64,000 bases of DNA, from NCBI GenBank assembly GCA_947044365.1, contig OX345652.1:2498940-2562939 (forward strand), given 5' to 3'. Position 1 is the stretch's first letter. Each line of letters opens with the position of its first letter. The position numbers and the translations under genes are program-made. Positions 47,398 to 59,600 of the stretch are shown here, one piece after another. The DNA is from Petrosia ficiformis. Its lineage: Eukaryota > Porifera > Demospongiae > Haplosclerida > Petrosiidae. The notes under the pieces were generated by a model that did no database searches, was not told the origin of the DNA, and saw nothing but the letters and a program-made list of their open reading frames with translations.

Positions 47398-47773
47398 CAT
47401 TGTTTTTTTTTGAACGGTGTGAATGTTTTTTTTGTAGATTGCAGAAATACTATATATCATTATTAAATCATACAATCATAAATGCATTAAAATTTGTTCT
47501 TCAATAAAAGTCAGTATTTTGTATTTATGTATTGATTATCATTCTCTTTTACTTGCAGATAATGTATTTCACTTGCAGAACTGTCTGCCATTCTACAAGA
47601 AGTAGTGTCAGTCACTGTGTCAACCATTCAGTATTCCAATGGTTATCATAGTATATAATATTATTATACAATGGCTTTAATATTAATAATTATTATATTC
47701 AAAATATATTTGCTCACAAATATTATTACGATTCCAATGCGCAACAAGCGCACTTCCACCTTTCCAGCTTCCA

Positions 47774-47830
47774 TGTTTCGAGTACACGAATGCGCATGCG
47801 TAATTAAATTCCACTTAGGAAAATGGCGTC
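47774..47830. promoter_or_regulatory. CpG-containing island-like spot with NRF1-like motif, candidate promoter
   Basis: TGCGCATGCG at 47791-47800 fits the NRF1 consensus core, and AAAATGGCGTCC (about 47820) resembles a YY1/initiator-type site. Several CGs (CGCACTT, CGAGTACACGAATGCGC) stand out against an AT-rich, CpG-poor background. A minus-strand ATG at 47774 opens a short frame (MEAGKVEVRLLRIG). Whether any transcript starts here is unknown. Confidence 0.3.
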
Positions 47831-47983
47831 CAATTCGAGATCCAATTTTTGTAGTCGCTGAGACTTTCATAGTATCTGCAGATATCATCTCAATACTTGT
47901 AGACCAGAATTTTACTATAAATGTGACTGGAATGGTGCTAGAATCATTGTGATATTTCAACAAACAAAAAAATGATTTGTCTG

Positions 47984-48022
<39 letters not shown>

Positions 48023-48025
48023 TAT

Positions 48026-48262
48026 TATGAAGATTTTGCCAGTTTTGCCACTCGCCGGTTCTCTACCTTAACGACAATCTTTGGTCATCTAGAAGATGTT
48101 GCTAGTCATAAAAACACTAGATATGAATAGGTATGTGTGTATTAAAACCTATCTGTATATATTACCAGAGATTTCAGGTCATCACTTGCAATTGAAATGT
48201 ATGGGCGGCGATTTTTTTTTCCGTGCCCATCCCTACATAGAGAGTACTACCGTACTCTCTGA
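48026..48262 (-). mobile_element. MITE-like element, AGAGAGTATGGTAGTACTCTC family, minus copy
   Basis: Inverted copy of 44740-44976: TATGAAGATTTTGCCAGTTTTGCCACTCGCCGGTTC...CGTGCCCATCCCTACATAGAGAGTACTACCGTACTCTCTG. A TA run (47999-48025) precedes it. Confidence 0.75.
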
Positions 48263-48409
48263 TTTATCACAACACATACATATCTATACTATACATAATA
48301 ATATATATTGTACAGCTATTATTCATCTGAAGTTCAACTCTGTTATCAAATATAAAGATGCTTCAGCCAAGAAGTGCTATTTTGTTCGCATGCTATTTGC
48401 CATGTTGTA

Positions 48410-50491
48410 ACTGCTCCCCCTCCAATACATTATATCTTTTTACTCCACTGACATCATTCATATTCAGCAATTTTTTGGGTGGTGGTTACTAAGCTAAATA
48501 TGCTACACAAATTCGGCTAATTTGCAAATAATTTTTTTACTTTGCAATGACCTCATTTAAATCCACTATGATCTAAAATATTTATACATGTATATGCCCA
48601 CCTCTGATTCATTTACTTAGCATTTTCTTTTTGCCATGACTGCACATGATAGAGAGAGAAAGAGAGAGAGAGAGACATAATTAGAGACTCAAAGGTCCAC
48701 CAACATACGATGGTAGGGGGAAGAAAAGCTAATTTTACCAAGATAAACAGAATTTCCTATGTATATAATATATATATATATATTATATATAAATATTATA
48801 TATATAATTATAATCAGAGAGAGAAAGAGACAGGGAGAGAGAGTGTCAAGAATTGACCAACAGTTGAAATATACTAGAATATGGGGAAGGAGAAATTAAT
48901 TTTCATACATATAATATAATGATAGAGAGACTTGTAATATGTGCAAGCTTTCTATCTACAGATTCAAATAGAATAGAAGTATGCTTAGGGGAAGCTCATG
49001 GCACACTACTGTCCCAATGAGCTTCATATTTGAAACTGCACAGTTCTCTCTTTGGGGTACATCACCAACAGCATTACCTCTCTTGTAAATGGATCAAGAT
49101 GTATTTCCAATGGCATATATATTGTTTCGACCTATTGGGTCTCATCAGTATGGTGTATCCCAAATTCACAATGCAATACATTTTTACATTGGACAGAATG
49201 ACGTATAAATGTATGAAACTAAGAGATACTACTAATACTGAAGCTTAAACATTTGTCTGCATCAATCATAAGCAGTTGGTTTCATCAACTGTTTTAGAAG
49301 AGCTATCATTGCATCTAGAATGTCTTTTCTTTTGTCTGAGAAAATGAGCTATATGGTAAAATGAAGTCCAACATACATGTACATACATAGTATAACATAC
49401 ATGTACATACATAGTATTACATACACATACAATTGTAAATAAATATGTACATATATGCATACATTATATATATGTAAATACAACATAAGTACATATGCTA
49501 AACATATAATATTATTATCCTTCATTAGTTACAGCATGATTCAACATAAAAGATGCATGCCTGTGTTTGTAACTTTGAAACAGCTAACAACATAACTCTT
49601 TTCTATGTTGGGGTGGTAAAACTCAAAACATATGTGAACAAGTTCAGGATGGTACTAACACAGGAGAGTCAAGTGTGACCTCACAAAAGTTTTGTTAGTA
49701 TTGTATCAAATTGGTAACACCCAGCACTACATTTCAATGTTGGACAGTATGACATAATCAAGTGTACATGTCCTAGCAACATTCAATTGTATGTAATACT
49801 ATGTATCTTAGCAATAAGGTGATATAAAAGCCAATCAAAATACTTTGAATATAATTTAAAGTATTCAGTGTTTTTAGCCAATTAAAATACTTCAATTTTA
49901 TAAACTATTCGGCTTTTTTTAGCCAATGAAAATGTTGTTCAATTTTCTAAAGTATTTGGCATTACTTGTAATTGGAGTCACTACGATCATTCATCAGTGA
50001 GATTCTTAAGAATGAATCTTAGCATGTCTCAAATTCTTCTTCACAATAGTAGTACTGACCTATATACGAGAAGTACTGATGAAATGAATAAAATTGTTAT
50101 CTAACGATCTGAAATCACTGTAGCTACAATTTATACTATGGTGTGATTCTACAAGACAAGAATATCTTACTAACTATCAAGAACATGACCAGAACTATGA
50201 CGTAACTAAGAACACTGTGAAGATCTAATACTACATGTATAGCCAAGAAAGATTCTGAAAGAAGACGGTATACTAAAAGACTATCAAGTAAATTTTTGAT
50301 ATTATTGGATGAGAGAAGCTGTGCGCACCTTCAAATACTGCCAATTCGTTGCAGCAGAGTTTACAAAGGGCCTGCAGCGCAGGTATATACAATAATAAGC
50401 CACACCCATCTTGCGTTTCCAATTCCCCCAATTCCGATCAATCACATGTGCTTTGCCCCACCCTACATTAATAAAATTCCAAGGTCAAGCT
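48410..50491. other. Intergenic/repeat region without a supported gene
   Basis: Contains a (GA)n tract (48649-48675), a second GA-rich patch (48815-48843), TA-rich palindromes (48765-48810), several ATACATGTACATACATAG copies (49370-49420), and three tandem copies of a 40-50 bp unit with AGCCAAT(C/T/G)AAAAT...AGTATT (about 49827-49960). Short ORFs here show no domains or splice signals. Confidence 0.5.
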
Positions 50492-50617
50492 ATGGAGGAC
50501 CCCTCGAGAGTAGAATCAGAACTAAGTACGTTGGTAATATTAAAAAATAGTGTATTTGCCTGTTGCCATAATTCTAATATCATTAATTTACATCCACTAT
50601 AATACTATATATATATA

Positions 50618-50656
<39 letters not shown>

Positions 50657-53600
50657 TATTTGATTAGGTAGTACCTAAATGCAAAATTACCCTGATCAAG
50701 TATTGCTTTTCTGACATCAAAGCCTATTGGAATGTTGTATACAGTAGTACCTCTGGTATATGAAGCAAAGACCCATCCATTGTAATTATAATATATAATT
50801 CTATTGAGATCAAGTTCTTGCTTAGCTTGCCTGCTTGACAAATCTTTATTTGTAACAGAGAATGTTTTATTAGTTTAATTAATAGTGTTTAATAAAGTCA
50901 TGCGGTACTATAAGGTTAATTACTCATTTCTATTTTTGTTATAATTATTGAAAAACAAGAAATATTTAAAAACTAAGTAATAATTAATGATGAATATAGA
51001 ATTGAATGTTTAGATAAAACTGATTTGAATTGTCTAAATTATCAGATGAGAGTGGCAGGAATATGGTATTTTCAGATCAATTTTGCCACTCATCTTAATC
51101 ATGTACTAACTGCACAACTTTTACCTGTTTTACTATGTAATTCTAAAAACAAATGCATAATCATTAGTAGGTAACTCTTTATGCCTATATCTTCAGTCCA
51201 TACTCCAAGGAGCTGTCTACAGTTCCAGCAAATGGATTGTTTTTATTCTGTAACATTGCTTAATCATGCATGGGCTAATGAATTTGTTCATTAAAAACAA
51301 ACCTACAATTACATCATCACTCAATGGTTATAAACCAGAAACAAATGCAGGGTTGAATTGGTAATGGTGCGTAGGTTATTTGTTAATTTTAAACCGATTT
51401 AACCCATACCATGGCAATAGGCCCTAAACCATAGGATCAAGGATCATGGGAGTATTAATATGTCCCCGAAATTCCAGTTTTGTTACTAGGACTGCATTCA
51501 CAGTGCTTTTGTCTATATGTACCTATGTGAATTCGTACAAATATTTGATGTGTAAAAAAATTTTATCAGCTTCTGAAATTATTTGGTATTGTTTTTTATC
51601 CAGAGGGACAAGACGAGGATAAAGCTCCTGAGCCTGAGGTGGAAGAGAAGAAGGAACAAACATGTAAGTACAATAATTATAGAGATTGTTTTCTAGATAG
51701 GTAGTATTATTTGGCTTAAGTATAAGTATAGTCACTACTGCATGGTGCTAACATGAGTTCTTTATAGTACAATAGCTAACTACATTTGTGTGTGTGGGTA
51801 TTGTTACATGTATGAAGATAATTATTGTTATGAGCATGCTCAGTTTCTTGTACTCACTTCTGTTATCCCCTTCGATCATGTCCTTAAAACTAAAAGTTAT
51901 CAGTACTCGAAACCTTTTTGTTTCAAATTTCATCACAACTGAAATTTGAATACAGGATCTGCTGATTCCATTTGCTCTTCTGCTCATTCTCCCATTACTT
52001 AGTGACTGAGAATCAGTGAATCATATGTTACAATTCTAGCTGGTGCATGTGAATATACTCTTACTCTGCTTTGCCTATATCACTTTTCGATACTTTTCAG
52101 TACTGAACTACTGATTACCCAATTTTACTATAGTTGTACCTGCTTCAGTTGCCATTGGTGTCCTATCTATTACTGAAATCTAAGTTTGTCTTTATTAATG
52201 TTGTTGTTTTTTTTCCTTTCTTGAAAAATTGTCGTACATTATAAAAATTATACAATTATTTTTTCCCTTCAATCACTCTTAATTATACATCATAAAATTA
52301 TTATTGTAATTTATAAATTATAATATATTTTATTAAGATTATAATGATTATTAGTAGTATTCTATTATTATATATACACATCATTATAAGTACAAGTACA
52401 CTAACTTTACTAACCTCAGATAAAGTTGTTTATATAAGAATTAAGAAACAATGATAACAACAACAACAGAATGCAGAAGTATAATAATGCTTATATACAC
52501 TTCACATGTGAACTTATGCATTTAATATGAGTAAGTGATGTCATTTGATTGATGATGAGAGTGAATTGGGGACCAAAAAAAACACAATTTAATCAATTCT
52601 GTCATTGCTTGAATTTTTTACTATCTGTTTCATATTGCATTCATGGTACTGTGCATTGCTGAAGCAATGGTCTTGTAACAACATGAGCTACCTCTTGATG
52701 GTTTGTTTTCCCTCTACGTTCTATGAAGCCAAAGGTCAGTGAAGAGTGTCATCAATCAAAGTTTTACTGACATTTGCTAGCAAGTAAGATCAGCAATAGC
52801 ATATCCTTTGTTGTGTCAGCAGCTATTTGACTATTGATGGAACGACTCGATTCCTTTTTTCGTACCTATAGTTCTGGCATAATAGGCAATGATCATCAAG
52901 GACACAGCCATTGATAGTAGTAGAAGTAAATAAAACAAAATTGATATACACGTACATCCTTCCCGTTTACTCACCCAGATTTATGCACGGTTGTTCATTG
53001 ATAATTAGACTTTTAAAATAATTGTAAACTACATATACAAAATTAATAAATTTTAATAGCGTCTTCTTATAAGTAATCATGAAGTATTTAGTATAAAAAT
53101 TACAGTAGGTACGTATGTATATAGGCATTTTAAAGGTCAATCAGTAAGCATTGGAAATTTCAATTTTAATACAGTATATGTATATGCATAGTGTGCATCT
53201 ACATGTGAATACACATTGTAATGAGTGTACATTTGGTGTAATTATATAATTTCTTTAGTGGATTCTGAAGATACAGAAGAACCTACTACCAAAGACTCTG
53301 AAGAACCCACTACCAAAGACTCTGAAGAACCAACTATCAAAGACTCTGAAGATTCGACTACTAAAGACTCTGAAGAACCCACTACCAAAGACTCTGAAGT
53401 ACAAGAAGAAAAGGAGATAGGTAAGTCGATAGTGTGTGCAATGGAATGTATCATAAAGTCTTATTCAACAAATCCTGTGCTGAGTTGATGCCTTGTGGAC
53501 CAATACAATTATATAATTATAGTCATTCACATTCACCATGACTTTGATTAATGTTCATAACTTTAGTTTGGAATGGCTCAAACATTTTTTGTGAATGTGA

Positions 53601-56600
53601 ACAGATGTTAACCAACATTTAGTGTATGTTAAATTCCAATCAAACAAATAATCATGGCTGCCAACAGTGAAGCAGTATACTCTTTTTGAATGGTTTTTCA
53701 CATAATTCACTGTGAAAAACAACAGCATGTTCATGTTGACTAGTATTTATCAGCCCAGCTGTTAGGAGTCATTTTTGCTAATGTGGATGGATATTCTTTA
53801 TTATTTATGTATATGGCATTTGCTGAAAACTAAGTATGGCTGGCTTACAAAGAATTTGTTCTGCTTAGTAAGTTTTACAATATTCCCTTGCTTACCAAAA
53901 CCAAATTTTTTTCCTATTGCATTCATTAATCAAGCCTTGAAGGGTATCTAAATCAATATCAGACATCATATGGGATGCTTTCTTTATTACTGTTACAAAG
54001 CACTAATGACTATGGAAGCAGTTGTAAGTAGGGAAATAGCTGGACAAGTTGTAATACATGTACAGAAATGTGTCCCTAGTATAATTATACAATCACTGCA
54101 ATGACACAGAAAATAATGTATGTATAGAAATTTAAATCCACATAACTTCTTTTTCCATTTCAGAAAATGTACCTCCAGTAGATGAGAACCAAGAGGAACA
54201 AGAGAAAGTAGTGGATGAAGGGAAATCAAGTAAATTATGTTAAACAAATGTTATTTTGTAACTTGGACCACTTTTTAATCTGATCTTCAAGTTAATCTTT
54301 TTAACCCTCACCATATGTACTATGGTTTGTGTGTGTGTGTTTGTCTGTTACCAAAAGGGCATAACCAAAACTTAAATTGGACATACTTTAAAACTTTGAT
54401 CAAGATACCAATGATTCAGAATGATGAAAATAAGTAAAACCGATGCTTGGCATTTTCTGAATACTTTTGGCTCAAAACTTAAATGTATAAGAGTCTTAAT
54501 GTATTGATAAGTTGTTGTTGAATAACTTCAGGCGTAAAAGAAGAAGTTGACAATACATGTAGCTTACATTGTCATCATGGTACAGTAAATAGTACATGGA
54601 ATGACTCACTCCATATACTCATACCATGGTGACAAAGGTTCTGTACAGTGCACTGTTCATTACACTTGTAGCTACAGCAAACTTTCCAGCAAATGTTTTA
54701 GGCAATCTTTAGATTTATACATTTACACATACATTGTATTACATAAAGTAATATCATTTTGTTTACAGCTGAAGAGCAGCCAAATGAGGATGAACCTGTA
54801 ATTGATGAACAAGATGAACCAGCTCCTGAGACTCCTCTTCCACCTCGCACCAAAGTTTATTCCATTGATCCTAGTGATCCTGTGCAGTTGTTGATTGGAG
54901 AGAAAGGACTACCTGCAGCAAAACCTATTACTGTGGGTGAAGTGTTTAGGAACACACGTGATAAATATCCTGAACATCCTGCACTTGTTTCTAAAGTCAA
55001 TGATACTACAGTTACGCTTACATACTCTGAGTATTATGATTTTTGTGTGAGAGCTGCAAAATCTTTTCTAAAGGTAAGTAAGTGTATAGTAATAGTCAAG
55101 AAACATGCATGCATGCTTGCATAGAATATCCAAAAAAAATATTAGCCTAATTTTCTTCAGAGGTGTCAGATATCACACATTAACGAAATTTCGTATTGTT
55201 TAAAAATTGACAATAATAACTTATTGTTTAGGATTTCCAACAAATATTGTATAGTTTGTTATAATGATCTTTTTTTCCTCATCCAGTTAGAGCTTGAACC
55301 AATGAGTGGTGTTGGTGTGATTGGTTTTAATTCAGCTGAGTGGCTAATTGCTGCAATGGGTGCTGTATTTGCTGGGTAATTTATGTATGTACATTATATT
55401 ATGATGATTCTGTGGGGGTGGACAGCTAGTAAAGTAGTACCATTCCATTCAACTCTCATTTATTCTTATTTCAGTATGGAATGAATGACAATTAGTAAAT
55501 ATGTAGATAATACATGTAGCTTATTACGTGGCCAAACAACTGTACTAAAATGCTGATGCATAACACATAATACAAATAATATTACTATGGAGTGAGAATG
55601 TATAAAGCTTGTTACAACCATAACAATGTCTATACCACCTACATGTACTATAATTCTTATACCATACCAGACATGGGCTCAATTACAATGCAATGTAATA
55701 ATTATATATTAGTAAATATTACTATTACTATTACCTTAAAAATCAGTAGATATTACCTCCTAAGTCAATGTAATGTAATGTATTACTATTACTAATACCT
55801 CCTAAGTCAATGTAATGTATTACTATTACTAATACCTCCTAAGTCAATGTAATGTATTACTATTACTAATACCTCCTAAGTCAATGTAATGTATTACTAT
55901 TACTAATACCTCCTATGTCAGTGTAATATATTACTATCACTAATACCTCCCAAGTCAATGTAATGTATTACTATTACTAATACCTCCTAAGTCAATGTAA
56001 TGTATTACTATTACTAATACCTCCTAAGTCAATGTAATATATTACTATTACTAATACCTCCTAAGTCAATGTAATGTATTACTATTACTAATACCTCCTA
56101 AGTCAATGTAATGTATTACTATTACTAATACCTCCTAAGTCAATGTAATGTATTACTATTACTAATACCTCCTAAGTCAATGTAATGTATTACTATTACT
56201 ATTACCTCCTAAGTCAATGTAATGTATTACTATTACTAATACCTCCTAAGTCAATGTAATGTATTACTATTACTAATACCTCCTAAGTCAATGTAATGTA
56301 TTACTATTACTATTACCTCCTAAGTCAATGTAATGTATTACTATTACTAATACCTCCTAAGTCAGTGTAATGTATTACTATTACTATTACCTCCTAAGTC
56401 AATGTAATGTATTATTATTACTATTACTGCTATTGTAAGTCGGTGTTCCTGTTATGGATTGCTATGGCATATTGATGTTGAAACTATTTCATGTTTTAAA
56501 CAATATAAATGACCATTGCATTTAATGTTCATAAGTTTCTCAAAAACAGAATCAGAAAATGAAAAATTTCCTTCCTATACTAAAAGCCTCTCTACTGGCC

Positions 56601-59600
56601 CTTAAGGTCAATTACCAACACTATTACCTCAACATTGAGATTGTATATTACTATTACTAATACTATTACTAGACTCTTTATTACTATTACATCAATTCTT
56701 TAGTTAGCTATTACTATTAGTATTACTGAAACATGTAATCTTTCCTCTTAATCTATTACTATTACGGTCCAGGCTTGGGGTCAAATACATGTGACAGTAT
56801 TTGAACTACAAATACGAATACTTGACAAATAGGAAAATACAATTACAAATACTTTTATAAAATATTTCAAATACAACTCTAATACTTTCTCCTCATTAAG
56901 TCTAAATTAAAGTTTTTGCACTAAAAGAAAGAATATTATTAATTACATCATACATACATAAGAGTGTCAAATGTATTGTTTGTTAGACAAAATATTTTAG
57001 GATGAAAAACGTTAGCTGGAATACTAAAAAGTGTTAAAACTTGTAGCATTTTAATCAACAAACTTCACGAAAGGACAGTTTATTTATCAAGTATTTTGTT
57101 TTGAGGTTTTTCAAATACATTTTCAGTGTATTTCAATTACAAATACTTGTTATTTAAAAATTCAAAAATACATATACAAATACAAATACTTTTAAAAAGT
57201 ATATATTTAAATTTGACTATATAAATATAAAATACTGGAGTATTTGACCCCAAGTCTGATATTACTCCATGTCTGTACCATACTATACTACATCATTATT
57301 TTATAATTATGAAGAAGTAACTAAATTATTAAATGTATTTTTTATAACATTTTCTTTCAGGGGACTTGCAGTTGGAATATATGCTACTAATAGTTCTGAT
57401 ACATGCAAATACATACTAAGCAACTGTAAAGCTAATGTTGTGGTGGTGGAAGATGATAAGCAACTACAAAAAATATTACTGGTAAAGTGTTTAAAAATAA
57501 GTAATATTTAAAACATTCTTTACTGTTTGTTAAGTGTTGTAACATAGCACAAGGGCGGGATTAATAAATAAAGATTAGATAATGCATGTGTGAAGTGAGT
57601 GCATGGTCTAGTTGAGACCTTTATAGGCCTGCTTAACACACCATAAAGAATGTTCTAAAAGGTTTAGTGCCTATCAATTTTATTTGAGCACATCCAATTC
57701 ATAATGTGCAGTCTTTGTATCTCATTGTAGAATATATTATAACAATGTGTGACTATAAAATTATATAAAAGGTGCCTCCAGTAAGTGAAAAAAATAAATT
57801 CTCATAGCAGTCTGGTTGTGCCTAGTGATGTACTGATAAGAGATATTCTGACAAACCGATAATTGCTTAAGATATGTACCGATAACCGACACTGATATTA
57901 TATCTGTACCTTCTGACTTCTGATTCTTTCAATGAAAATCAGCATTTTCTCAGTAATTATGAATATCATGAAAGCAATTAATGATGCTATAATCACAAGA
58001 AGTGACATTATTAGTACACTTTTTACAATATCAGTTACATCTGCCAGAAATAATTGATACCGAACTAAAAATAATGATTACTGATTCGATTATCAGTACA
58101 TCACTAGTTGTGCCAATATCCAATTTTTAGTACACTGGTGTCAGTTACAATTAAGACTGAATTGATATATGGAAAAGAATCAAATATATGTTTCTTTACT
58201 TTTCAGATACGTGAGCAACTTCCTAATCTGAAAGCTATCATTCAATACAAGGGAGAGTTATCTGAGCAGTATCCAGATGTTTATGAGGTACCCACAATAT
58301 AAATAAAATGAAATTTTTAATATGAATTTCAAACACATTTATGAATATAGTCTCACTATGTTTCTTACTTCAGTGGTCCAAATTTCTTGAATTGGGTGAA
58401 GGAATAGACACTCAGGTTGTTGAAGACAAGATATCTGCATTAAAACCAGACCAATGTTGCTCTCTGATCTACACAGTATGTATCATTAGTTATAGGATTC
58501 CATTGACACTACATTTAGCTGATACTTCTGATAATGGTTCTAGAATTAATATCTAAAGCCAATATCAATACTGATACAAGCAAATAATGATATAGATTAC
58601 AAGTTCAAATTTGTTAATCTATTAAGAACTCAAAATGAGCTTATCAGTGCTGCATTCAGCATCGTTGCCGAAATAAATAGGGGGGTGAAGCCCCCATCCA
58701 TGTGTGTAAGCACATGGCTAACTAGGGGAGTATGGCACATGCTTCCCTGGAAAATGTTAATTTTAGACTCTCTGAGATCACTTCTGGTCCATTTTAAGAC
58801 AAATAGTTGACCACAAAAGATATTTTCTGAGCAGGTTTCATATTGCCAGAGGCCTTGCCCCCCCCCCCCCCCCCTAAATGCAGCCCTGCTTGTGTAAATT
58901 GGTGAATGAAGTAACTATGATTGTAAAGTTGTCTTAGATGAGGCTTTCTCAAGTAACAAATATTTTAATCTGTACATGACAAAATGTTAATTATTTGTTA
59001 TTAAATTCTTTAATTAATAATAATTAATAGACTCATTTTATTGTATATATCCTGATACTGATACTTTCAGATATTGCTGGTATCAGGTCTAATAGATACA
59101 AGCATTGGTAGAATCTTATTGTTGTATCAATATTTGTAACAGACTGATATTGTGACCAAATCTATTAAATGCGTTGTTTGCCTAGTTCTATATTGTGTGT
59201 TTGATATGTTCATTATAACTATGTGCACAGCATAGCAGTAAGTGTATTTATAAATGGAGCCTGAAATATTGAAAGAAAATAGAATCATTTCAAAGGGATT
59301 CAAAATTGTTTTTATCCATAATAATTATGAAATGATGTACCTGTATTATATATAGCAGTTTGAGTTTATCCATAACATACTTTTGCAATCAACATTGTAA
59401 AAAACTCAAGAGACTTTGTTAGACAAGACATTATTGATAAAGCACCCAGTCAAATATATCAATGTATTGGCTGATAGTATTGCACACTGATTGATAATCT
59501 GATCGGTAATTGGGTCATTATTGATAGACCACCCAGTCAAATATATCAATGTATTGTATTGGACTGATTGATAATCTGATTGGTAATTGGGTCATTACTG

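Noticed and set aside
47546..47652. Short + strand coding-like stretch (AELSAILQEVVSVTV) after a TTGCAG acceptor
   Set aside because: Alternative frames are equally open, no partner exon in phase, ends in a TA-rich repeat.
47671..47963. Overlapping 93-aa (+) and 99-aa (-) frames
   Set aside because: No family, no clear donor or acceptor connecting to other exons; kept only as a candidate promoter spot.
48096..48410. 104-aa + frame
   Set aside because: Mostly the inverted copy of the element at 44740, so repeat sequence.
55700..56425. Possible CRISPR-like array
   Set aside because: Units are contiguous with no unique spacers, in a eukaryotic intron; it is a minisatellite.
58859..58875. Poly-C tract as a functional element
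   Set aside because: Simple homopolymer in an intron, liable to sequencing-length error.
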